This document shows, piece by piece, positions 1 to 9,863 of a DNA stretch of 39,799 nucleotides. The position numbers were made by a program, and so were the translations under genes. Each line of letters opens with the position of its first letter. Within the stretch, counting starts at the first letter, position 1. The notes beneath the pieces were generated by a model, which was not told where the DNA came from, made no database searches, and worked only from the letters and a program-made list of their open reading frames with translations. Source of the DNA: Termitomyces sp. T153 (taxonomy: Eukaryota; Basidiomycota; Agaricomycetes; Agaricales; Lyophyllaceae). The stretch is taken from the NCBI GenBank assembly GCA_018296165.2, contig JACKQL020000224.1, positions 1-39,799 of the forward strand, in the 5' to 3' direction.

Positions 1-33
1 CTTCATATTCTGAAAGCAAATGGAACAAGACAC

Positions 34-1153
34 TGATAAGACCCACTTGTTGCTGAGCACTGTTTTTGGCATTTCTGATTGGACAGCAGCTGACTATATT
101 GTACATGACTTGGTGCAAGTCACAACACTTATCCCATGAGGTCTAGCCAAAGGTCTGGAACAATGTAGCCTTTGCATGGGATGTTAGTGACTGCAAGACT
201 GGTAGATCACAAGCTGCATCATGTGGAGTCTGGACTTTGGATTTAGAATGACAAGGTTGAGACCTTTCTTAGTGACCACTGCTAGCAACATTTCTTGGCA
301 ACAACACCACCTCCTCTCCAAAAAAGGATACATTGACAGTTGTGTGATTTCTTACTTATCATTTTTCTTGTCAAGCTTGCAAACATACTTGAATGGTGTT
401 TACACTTCAGGTATTGACATTGGGAATGCTCTTTTCTTGTGATTGACAATTTTTATGCATCATATTGACATCACATACTTTTATTTGGTTACCAGACTGA
501 TATTCAGTATGTATCATAAACACTTTGGCAGATACTGTTGCCAGTGGCAACTAATATTTCCTTTCTAATGCTATACCTACAAACAGTATAAATACTGCCT
601 GTACATAGAGATAAAAAAAACAAACAGAGTACTGTTTCCCCTCATTAGCTCTCAGCTTACCAGCTTCAGATCTCTTATTGCTCTTTCTCTCATCATTGCC
701 AATGACTTAGCAACAGTCTTGACAACCTCAACCTCAACCTAGTGTGGGTGCCAACTGTGGGTACCCTTAGCATTACTATGACTTAGCAATGCTAGTGACT
801 ACAGCTAGTAACTAGTTTGTGTTTGTCCCCCAGCCTACTTTGACTTCACTTTCCCCTTTGTTCCAAACTCCCCTTTTATTGCTTAGTTTCTCCCTTCCTT
901 AGTGACTCTTTTGCCTTTGTTCTTTTCCTCTTCTTTTACCCAGCAACTCTTTCATTACTGTCCAGCAACTTAGGCTAGCAATAGCAACATTTTTCACTTC
1001 TTGTTCACCCCACATCATTAGCTCTCACTTTCTGGGATGGTTACTGACTTGCCCCTATTAACTTCCCATTGACAGCTACCCTATCTAGTTGCTAGTGTTT
1101 AGGTCTTCCTTTTTGGTTACCTGCACAGCATTAGGCAGCATAGGAGCACATCA
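34..1153 (+). repeat. Family A 5' LTR of A1
   Basis: The LTR starts TGATAAG and ends CACATCA. Boundaries come from comparison with three other family A LTRs (12889-13969 minus, 19813-20962 plus, 21260-22228 minus), which share start TGATRAG, the TATA region and end GCACAWCA. It is 1120 bp long. Within it lie a TATA box at 587-594, followed about 40 bp later by an A-rich tract, and a 73-codon reading frame at 221-442 upstream of the TATA box that is partly preserved in other copies. Confidence 0.88.
587..594 (+). promoter_or_regulatory. TATA box of A1 LTR
   Basis: TATAAATA lies in a block (ACAGTATAAATACTGCCTG) preserved in the LTRs of A2 and A3. The position about halfway through the LTR fits the U3/R boundary of a Gypsy element. 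A transcript would start about 30 bp downstream, just before the purine-rich run at 609-628. Confidence 0.7.
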
Positions 1154-1156
1154 TTT

Positions 1157-1170
1157 TGGAGCCCACTGTG
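1157..1170 (+). other. Primer binding site of A1 (tRNA type)
   Basis: TGGAGCCCACTGTG begins three bases after the LTR end. Copies A2 and A3 have TGGAGCCCACTGCA at the same place. TGG pairs with the CCA tail of a tRNA. I did not identify which tRNA. Unlike family B, I found no complement of this site near the LTR transcription start. Confidence 0.65.
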
Positions 1171-1182
1171 AGGGGATTTTAG

Positions 1183-2759
1183 GTAACCATTCCACCAGAA
1201 ACTAGAGCTCAAGCACAATGTCACTTGGAAATCTTTAGTGAACTTCTGCATTACTCTCTGTCAACTCCTCAGAACTCACTGCCAACTACTCAACCTAAAC
1301 CTCTTGCCAACAAACTCAAAACCACTAGGAACTTTTGTGATGTTAGCAAAATCCTTGCCAACTTTCTAGGAATTTTTATAGAAAGCTTCCTTGATGCACC
1401 TCTCTCACTGTTAACCCCTACTGACTCTATCTTCTTCCAAGAAGCACATTCTATCCTCTCATTGCCAATCAACCCTCAGAACCCCATTCCACTGCTAATA
1501 CCAACAATTGCTAGCATGAATAACAACCCTGCCACTTGGTGTGCTTGAATGCCACTGCACAATGACACCACTGCACCAAAGTGGGATGAGAGTCACCCCA
1601 AGGAACTCCCTCAATACTTCAGGGAATTGGAATACCTTTTTGCTGACTGTGATATCACTGATGATACTCAAAAAAAGGAATATGTGGCTCAATACATCTC
1701 ATATGACACAGCAGAAACTTGGCTTGGATTACTGGAATTTGGCAACAACATAACTATTGGCAATAATGCACCTTGACCTTATACCTATCAGGAATGGAAG
1801 GTGGCAGTGCTCAGACTGTACCCTGGTGCTGACACTAGCACTTGTTACAACCTTGGTGACCTTGAACAACTTGTCAATCAGACTTTCAACAGCAGCTTGG
1901 CAACTTTGAGGAGATTCTCTGACTACTATTGAGACTTCCAATGCATTGCAAGATGGCTTCTTGCTAATGGCAAGCTCTACCACAATGAGGAACATTGCCT
2001 CTCCCAACAAGGTATCCCCACATTGCTATGGTCTAAAATCATTTGCCAGCTCAAAATCACACTTCCCAACCACCACCCAGAGGATTATTATGATGTGGAC
2101 CAAGTCTTTGAAGGTGTTGAATGGGTTTTGAAGAGCACAAACATGTCTACCACCAAGACTAGAAATGGCACCACCAGTATCACTTCATTGCCAGTTGCTA
2201 ATGCCCCAGTTTCACCATCTCCTATGCCTAAATGTGAAACCCTCAAATTAGTGACAACCACAGCAATAGTCAGTGCCTTGGAACATCTAGAAGCCCTTTT
2301 GACCAACAATGCTCAGCCCTGCCAACAATTCAGCCATAGCACTTGCTATTCCTGTAGCAAAACAGGTCATACTATGGTCTGCAGCAATTGTATTAAAATG
2401 GAACATATGATTCAACAGGGAAAAATCCATTGGAATGCTGAAGAAAAATCATATTACTGTCTGGCAACATGATTCCCAACTATTTTGGCAAGCGACTCTA
2501 TATGGAATGTATTGAGGAATAGCATTGACTTAACCTAGGACAAATTGTAACTGACAGGCTTTCATCTAATGCTAACCCAGACCCAGAGCAAGCAGCTATG
2601 CAGCATTCACTAATTCATGAGGTAATGCAACAGGATGTTGCTATGAGCCAAGTGCTAAGCAAGGAAGAATGAATCAAGGCATTGGAACATGAACTATTTG
2701 CACTACAATGACCAGGCAAAAAGTTTGATGGTGTACAAGTCCCCTGTGCACCTTATTGA
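1183..2759 (+). pseudogene. gag: Family A gag pseudogene (A1)
   Basis: This encodes the nucleocapsid/capsid precursor. The N-terminal part (1183-1548) contains PETRAQAQCHLE and a helix-rich stretch around KILANFLGIFIESF, and was probably one frame with the part from 1549: the separating codon is TGA between Ala and Met, while the right-arm copy at 30888 has AGA, so the true N-terminus lies upstream of the Met at 1549. The central capsid part includes YISYDTAETWLGL and LYPGAD. A CX2CX4H-type knuckle (CYSCSKTGH) lies at about 2347-2375, followed by the conserved WNAE and IPNYF region. In-frame stops at about 1776 and 1930, and a frameshift at about 2445, break it. Gag ends at TGA 2757-2759. Confidence 0.82.
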
Positions 2760-5700
2760 TCAGCAAACGATACCCCCAAGGCAACACCATTTACTGGTGA
2801 CACTCTGGCAACTACTTCCCCCTCCAACTCTGTACCAACTCCTGCTGCTAAGCCTGCTGACAAAGGCAAAGCAACTGAACAATTTGTCACTAACAAACAA
2901 CTGCCAGTTACTAAGGAACCTGTTACTCAGCCTCCAGTCCACCTGTTCCCTGGCATCCCAGGTCACTATGCCCCTCCCACTAATCAAAATTTTGCTGCCC
3001 CAAACAGAGCTAACAATGGTGCATATTGAACTATGCCACTCATTTACAACATTGAGCAATCCAAAGCAGTATTTGAAAGGGTTTTGAGCACTAAGGTTAC
3101 AGTCTTGGTTGGAAAACTCTGCTCAGTATCACAGGACATCAGAAATCAGTTTAGGACAGCCATTATGCTCAAGCAACTTATAGGGGCAAGTGCCAACACA
3201 GTACAGGACCCCAGCAACATTTTTGAAGATGCCTTACTAACTTTTGCTATAGAAGAACCTCAGTTTTTGCTAGGACCAAACATTGCCACTGCCAATAGAC
3301 TTACTCCAGACCAGGCCCAAGTTGCATCAGTCAACCCAGTCAAGGCCTACATAGATTTGCTACCTCATGGGGAAGAGCCTGTAGTGCTCACTGTTGCTAA
3401 GGATTCACATTTACTTTGGTCTATAATAATGCTAATCAACAACAGAGAGGAAATTGAGTGCATCACCAACAGTGACTCCCAAATTATTTCCATGTCTGCT
3501 GAAATTGTTAGTGACCTTGGATTATCTTGCAACTCCAACATTGTGTTAAACATGCAGAGCACCAATGGAACTTTGGACCAATCACTAGGATTAGCTTGCA
3601 ATGTCCCTTGCACTATTGGCAACATAATGGTATATTTATAGCTTCTTGTGAATTGGACAAAGATGTTTTACTTACAGATTCTTCTTGCACACAGACAAAC
3701 TCTGCTTTAGCATATCTCTATGCTACTACTTGTGATCTTTCTGAATTTTCTATACCCCCTCATTCATATCTTGTGTCTACTGATTCTTCTACTCCTTTGA
3801 TTCTTGGACAGACACTTCCTATTGATACAAGCAACAAAGACACTACCCCTACATACATTAACATTCCTTTGCCTGCACAATTTGTCACTAATGAATCCAC
3901 TAAAAGAAAAGGAGTCCAGGTAAAGAAGAAGTACAAACAAGTCACCATGAAAACCAAACCTGTTGCTGGCCATGTTAGCAAAGACTTCAGAATTGAGCAA
4001 CACATCATTGGCAATCCCTTAGCAACTATGCTGCCACTTGACCCAAACCTTCCACCATTTGTACCAACACAGTGATTCACTAGCAAATGACAAGCAAAAT
4101 TTGTTGAAGACCATGACACTGGCTTTCTTACTAGTGACAAACTCAATGTGCTTGTTGACATGGTTGCCAAGCAAGAAAAGGCTTTTGCTTGGGAAGACTC
4201 TGAACAAGGAAGCTTGTGCCCTGACTTCTTTCCACTAGTATGCATACTGACAATTCCTCACATATGCTGGATTCAGCACAAATGCCCCATACCCCCAGGC
4301 CTAGAAAAAGAAGTCTGTGAAGTCATTTGCAACAAGATCAAGGCTGGCATTTATGAACCTTCAAACTCAGCTTACCAATCATGCTGGTTTTGTGTCCTCA
4401 AAAAGAATGGTAAGCTCAGGATTGTACACAGTCTAGAGCTGCTAAACCATGTCACCATTTGCTACTCTGGAGTTCCACCTTTTCCAGATCATGTCACTGA
4501 ATCTTTTGCTGGATGCATTTGTGGCACTATACTTGACCTTTATGTTGGATACAATGAGCAACTAATTGACCCTGCCTCACATGACTTAACAACATTTCAG
4601 GCTCCTTTTGGCACACTTTGCTTAGTAACCTTGCCAAAGGGTTGGACCAACTCTGTGCTGATATTCCATAATGACATTACATTCATACTGCAACTAGAGA
4701 TCCCACACCATGTACTCAGCTTTATTGATGATGTTGGTGCCAAGGGTCCCAAGGATTGGAAAATTGTTAATGGTGTACTTGCTAAACATCCTGCTAACCC
4801 CAATATTTGTCTAGTGCTATGGGAGTTCTTTGAACTTCTTAATCAAATTCTCCAGCAAATAAAGTATTGTGGTAGTATGTTCTCTGGTCACAAACTTGTT
4901 TTATGCACCCTGACCTTCAAAATCCTTGGTCATGTTTGCATGTCTAGCAGTCAAATTCCAGATGAAAGTTGTTTAGCCCTACTTGATAGCTGGGGCCCTT
5001 GCAAGTTGCTATCAGAAGTTCAAGCCTTTCCAGGTACAGTTGGAGAACTCAGGATTTTCATTAAGAATTTCATTCACTGTAATAACAACTTGACAAAACT
5101 CATGTTGGCATCCCCTTTAAATTTGGCCTAGACCAGATCAATGCTCAGCAAGACCTTGTGAAAGCCTTACAAGACACTAAGCCCCTAATTCCTATTGATT
5201 ATGAATTGCCTAACCATGTCATCTTAGTGGTGGATACATCATATATCACTATTGGCTACTACCTTTGTCAATGGGCTAGCAACAACTGCAAAGAATGTTG
5301 TTACAACTGCTTTGGCTCCATTACTCTTAACAATAGAGAGTCTAGATTTAGTCAGCCCAAGTTGGAACTCTATGGCCTTTATCTTCAAGCTTTATGAATG
5401 TACCTCATTGGCATCAGGAATCTCATCATTGAAGTCAATGCTTGCTATATCAGGAGTGTGCTACAGAACTCTGACATCCAGCCCTCTGCTAGCATGAACC
5501 ACTAGATCATGGCAATTTTTATGTTTCACTTTAAGCTCATCCATGTTCAAGGTACCTTCTGCCCTGACAGTTCTTTGCAATGCCTGCTCCAGCCTAGCAA
5601 TCCTACTCTCAACAATAGTGACAATTCTGTGTATGAGGACTGTATTGACCACTTACATGGCTTTGTTCACCAAATTCAACTTTCTTTGCCTCTACTTTGC

Positions 5701-7252
5701 TAAGTATTATCCACTTTGCCTTTATTACCCCCTCTCCTCAAGTTCCAGCCTCTCCAGCCCTTAATGACATTCATTAGTGGAAATAGCAATAACTCAGCCC
5801 CACAACTAGCAAACAGTGACAACATCCTACCTCTATGTGATGATGACATCATAGCCTATAGCAATGTATCCTGCAGTGCCAAGGCTATTGCTAGTGATAC
5901 ATGCATGCTCTTGGTTGAAAATGGCTTAACAACCTCATCAGACCTGAAGGCCATAGCAATGCTGAATATGCCACCTTTATTTGCTATGCATCCATGTTCT
6001 TTATTGCTAGCAGAAAGCTGTGGTGACAAAACATTGATAGTGTCCACAGACTCTTTGTCTCTATCAACCACTGCTTACAAGTTTTGAAAGCAATGCATGA
6101 TGACTTGGGCCATAGAGGTCTTTTTGCTACCTGCTCAGCACTGCTAGAATGCTTTTGGTGGCCTCAAGGTTAGCACTGACCTTGTTTGGTACATCTGCAC
6201 TTGCTACATTTGCCAGATTCACTAGATGATGAAAGTGCTTATCCCACTGACTGTTGCTATGCCTGTGCTCTTGTTCAGCAAGATATATATTGACACTATG
6301 TTCATGCTGCTCTCTAATAGATTCAAGTATATTATTCAAGGATGTTGTTTGCTAACCCACTACCCTGAATAGAGAGAACAGTGAAGCCATTGCCAAGTAG
6401 TTGTATGAGGATCTAATCTGTCACTAGGGAGCCCTTAGCAAAATTGTTACCAACAATGAAGCTTGCATCATGAAGGCCATTGCCTACTTAGCAAAGAAAT
6501 ACAACTTGCACCACATTTGAGTCTCAGATTACAACAAGCATGCTAATAGTATCATCAAGTAACCTTATTTTGATGTTTGCCAAGCCCTCTTCAAAGCTGT
6601 TGATAGTGACCAGTCTAGGTGGAGTACAGCTACTTACTCTGTGTTTTGGTCAGAATGTGTCACAGTTTGCAAGTGAATGGGTTGTTCCCTTTACTGTGCA
6701 ACTGTGCAACTACTAGTACCCACCCTCTTCTGCCTGCTGACATAGTTGAAGCAACATATTTGCAACCTCTGCCAAACTCTTTCCTATCATTTACTGACCT
6801 CATAGCCTGCTGAGCAATTGATATTTAATGTTGCCAAGAGGACTTCAAGTGACTTCATGACAATGTTCTTAGCATCTGTTGCTTAGCCACCATTTGCTTT
6901 TAAAACAGAACATGCTGCTACAATTTGTGACTACAACTTTCAAACTAGCAACCTTGTGTTGATGAGGAATACTAAAATTGAGGTGATCCATAACAAAAAG
7001 ATGAGACCATGATACTTGGGCCCCTTAGTGGTAATCTCTCATAAATATGGCAGTGCTTACATTCTTTGTGAGCTAGATGGTTCAGTGTTGCATTGCCCAG
7101 TAGCTGCCATCTTGGTCCCTTATTTTGCTGGAGAATGCATCACAGTGCCTAGCAACACTTTTGACATTAACACTTCTTGCCTTTGTGAACTCAAGCAAAC
7201 CAATCTTGTAGACAACAATGATGCTGGTGATGATGCCAGTGAAGAAGACTAA
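2760..7252 (+). pseudogene. pol: Family A pol pseudogene (protease, RT, RNase H, integrase) (A1)
   Basis: This continues in the gag frame. The protease region ends about 3640; its catalytic Asp-Ser-Gly is changed to Asn-Ser-Asp (3468-3476). About 320 bp present in A2 and A4 (ILLG motif to the STGL block) are deleted at about 3640. RT spans about 4190-4950 with DLYVGYNE, LPKGWTNS and the catalytic FIDD at 4721-4732. RNase H is about 5158-5560 (VILVVDTSY). Integrase runs about 6080-6830: HDDLGHRG and a damaged zinc finger, then a core where the expected catalytic Glu is Lys (6557-6559). The C-terminal part (YLGPLVV..CELDG) ends at TAA 7250-7252. Many stops and frameshifts: not functional. Confidence 0.85.
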
Positions 7253-7312
7253 AAATCATTTGCTAAGCTCTAGTGACATCTCTTAACTTTGCCTTTTGTC
7301 TCACATATACCC

Positions 7313-7317
7313 TTCAC
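7313..7317 (+). repeat. Target site duplication, left copy (TTCAC) of B1
   Basis: TTCAC directly precedes the TGTCA terminus of B1 and is repeated directly after its TGACA terminus at 8453-8457. Five bases is the usual duplication for Ty3/Gypsy integration. Confidence 0.88.
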
Positions 7318-8452
7318 TGTCATGACCTGCTTGCTGGACTCCCAACCATGTTTCCAGCCCTTCCAGCTCCCCTAGAGTTACCCCTGATGCCCCCTCAAAC
7401 TTCCTCAACCTTTGTCAATCTATGATGCCTACTCCAGGTAACTCCAATGCTTCTCTAGCAAACCCTAACAGCCCCCTGGCTAACTCCAACACCTTCAGCC
7501 ATTAATGCTTCCCCTGACTCTCCTGAGCTCCTGGAACCCTCTCCCATTGTTCCTGACTCCAGTGTACATCACCATCTCATCACCCTGATTTATCCAACCA
7601 ACTCCAAAGCATCACAACAACTCTAGAATGGCCCATGTCCTCAACTGATCCCATCAGAATATCACTGCAGCTTGTCCCCTGATCACAACTGACACCCATC
7701 AACTCTGTGTGGCTCCAACAAGCCCCACCACCAGACTTACTGTTCCCCAGAGCTCTCTAGTAGTCAGTAGATAAGTCATAGAGTAGCATCCCATACTCTA
7801 GTCTTGATATTACCTGCCTTATCTGATGTGTTTCTGATTGTTTCTCTCTTGTGTTTTGTGTCCCATGTTACATTTTCCCTTTCTCTCAGTCTCCCAGTCT
7901 TAACTCAATCTCCCAGTCTTGCTTCATCTCTATCTCCATTTTGTATCTCTGCTTGAATCTATTTTTGTTCTCATCTCAATCTCATCTCAATCTTGTCTCA
8001 TTCAACTCCATTTCCTTTATCATGTTCAAGTCATTTCAACCTTAACACCTTTACAAACCCTGCACTTACAATTACAAACCTCAAACATTCTTTAAACCAT
8101 CTCTGGACCTTGCTATTTGCTTGGCCCCAAAACCCATCAACATCCATTGATTCCCATCAAGCTCTGGCTCTGCTCCCATCACTTGCATAGCTTCTGCTTA
8201 CCCTGCACTTCCAATACTTGCATCTGGACTTGTACCTGACACCCCATCAACTCAAACCTCTTTCTTATAATTTGTCTTAGACTGCCCCAAACTACCCCAG
8301 ACTTGTTCAGACCACTCCCCCCTTGCTTATTCTCACAAGTCTCTGAAGTCTAGACCCTCCCCAAATGCCAAGTTATCAGTGCAGGACATTGCATCTGCCT
8401 AGTAAGGACTTGCCAAGTGTAGCTGAGCCCCTGTGGTCAGTAGAACCTGACA
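7318..8452 (+). repeat. Solo LTR B1 (family B) inserted in A1
   Basis: This 1135-bp LTR starts TGTCATGACC and ends CCTGACA, flanked by a perfect 5-bp target duplication TTCAC (7313-7317 and 8453-8457). Removing it and one TTCAC restores an alignment between A1 and the corresponding part of A4. It matches the LTRs at 14149-15106, 17046-18182 and 35372-36368 (minus). The predicted transcript start AGTCTTGATATTA lies at 7800-7812; the TATA box upstream is degenerate. With no internal region left, LTR-LTR recombination is the likely origin. Confidence 0.92.
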
Positions 8453-8457
8453 TTCAC
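8453..8457 (+). repeat. Target site duplication, right copy (TTCAC) of B1
   Basis: Second copy of TTCAC, directly after the B1 terminus. The sequence then continues with family A DNA. Confidence 0.88.
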
Positions 8458-8906
8458 TAGTTATTCAGATAAACTGTCAAATACCTCCAGTATTTTCATC
8501 TTGCTATTCTTTCATCATGTTGCACTTGTTTAAAAAGCATTTTACAGACACTTTCATTACTTTCTTGTTGCTTTTGATGCTGTGCTTTGCTGTTTGTTGC
8601 TAGCACTCAGCACACCTCTGGGGGTTTTCATGCTATGATGATTTACTGAGCATTTCCACCATTGTTGCTAGTGCCAAGCAACATTTGCTAGTGTGTACTG
8701 ACTCATTTGCCTTGTTTATACCCTTGCCTTTGATCTTATCTTTTCTCTTTCAATTTCTTTGTCAAAGTTTAATATGTTACATTTTCTTGGATCCCTTAAG
8801 GGGGCCAATCTATGGAGTACAAAAAGATATGAAGCCCCTTAAGGGTGCTAGTCTATGTCCATACTATAAACTGATATAAAAGTATATGTAGAGGGAGTGG
8901 CTATCA
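8458..8906. other. Non-coding spacer between converging pol and antisense gene of A1
   Basis: I find no credible gene here. The stretch aligns with 24425-24800 of A4 (reverse orientation), for example around the CACAGACAC and CTACTGAGCATTT blocks. It therefore holds the 3' ends of two converging transcription units of the element: pol on plus and the antisense gene on minus. A duplicated CCCTTAAGGG-like motif occurs at about 8795 and 8837. Confidence 0.6.
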
Positions 8907-9863
8907 CTAGGTGCCAAGGTCAGCATCATTGCTAGGCACTTTTCCCACCTTGCCCTCCTCCCAGTCCTCTTTGCCAATGTTGTTCACCTCCTGCCAAGCC
9001 AAGAACACTTGACAGTCACCCCTATATTCTGCCATGCTCACTAGCAAGTGCTTAGCAATGGTGAACCTTGCCCTTGCCTCCAGCAACACCTCCCTTGCCC
9101 TTTCTAACTCCCTTTGGAACTACCTCTCCATTTCTGCTGCCCTCTTATTGTACTCTCTCAGTGACATTGCCAACATCAGCAGTGTTGGCAAGGCTAGGTC
9201 TTCTCCTAGCCACTCCAATTTGTTGTTGCCTACCTGTTGCAGCAGTGTGCTGGTCCAGAATTCCTAATGATATGATTAGCAAACATTGCCTAGTGAAAAA
9301 AAAAGACTTACTCATTGCTAAACAACTTCCTCCTTGTCACTCTCCTCATCCTTCTCCACCTCCATTGCCTCTTCCTCAATCTCTCAATCTCCCTCAACTT
9401 CCCCTCCATTTACCACTGCCTCCATCTCAGCAACTGTTGCTATGGAAGTGCTCTCTCCCATTTCTACATCCTCACCCTCCTTCTCATTGCTAGCAACAGT
9501 CTTCTGTTGCTTGGTTGAAGCAACCAATGCAGGACTTGCTGCTTGTTTATGTGACAATGGCATGTCATTGCTATTATCACTCCTGCTGTTGCTCCACTTA
9601 TTGCCATCCTCCTCCTTGCTCTCCACCACTTCTCAGCTCTTCTCCTGTTGCTTACCCTTAGCAACTCTGCTGCCTCCTACCACTGTTCCATCTTGCAATG
9701 CTGGCAGATTCAAGCTGGAATGCTTAACCTAGATAGGCTCCTTCCTTGCTGCTAACTCTTGTTGTTACTCCACAAAAGCACTGGCCTGTTTCACCAAGGC
9801 CACCCTCACCATCTTCTTCACAAACTTACCACCAGTGCTCCTCAACAATTTGCCACTTTGCAA
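8907..9863 (-). pseudogene. Antisense auxiliary gene of family A, 3' part (A1)
   Basis: This lies on the strand opposite to gag-pol. The last exon (about 8907-9263) ends in a predicted helical region (FTIAKHLL, CQVFLAWQEVNN, DWEEGK) nearly collinear with the end of the A4 gene at 24086-24424. A GT-AG intron of 48 nt (9264-9311 on minus, GTAAGT donor) sits at the same place as an intron in A4. The preceding exon has acidic and Ser/Lys-rich residues (NDMPLSHKQAASP). The 5' exons, including the cysteine cluster, are lost where A1 meets A2. The preserved intron and reading frame argue for a real gene once under selection. Function unknown. Confidence 0.72.

Larger units (their letters stand above)
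34..9863 (+). mobile_element. Family A LTR retrotransposon copy A1 (Ty3/Gypsy), truncated 3'
   Basis: Order on the plus strand is 5' LTR (34-1153), primer site, gag, protease, RT, RNase H, integrase, then a convergent gene on the minus strand that is cut at 9858-9863. The 3' LTR is missing. A 1135-bp solo LTR of another family interrupts the segment after pol. Gag-pol is riddled with stops and frameshifts and almost lacks CpG, so this is an old dead copy. It aligns throughout with A4 (21260-30879, minus strand), which is the best reference for its original order. Confidence 0.9.

Noticed and set aside
1183..7252. Recoded TGA (selenocysteine or an alternative genetic code) because TGA is so common in A1
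   Set aside because: TAG and TAA also occur in frame, frameshifts and deletions are present, and TGA matches CGA in sister copies: decay explains it.
7851..8190. Short Ser/Phe/Leu-rich frames in family B LTRs (also 17565-17795)
   Set aside because: They lie in the pyrimidine-rich R/U5 part of the LTR, with no conserved ATG and with frame-breaking differences between copies.
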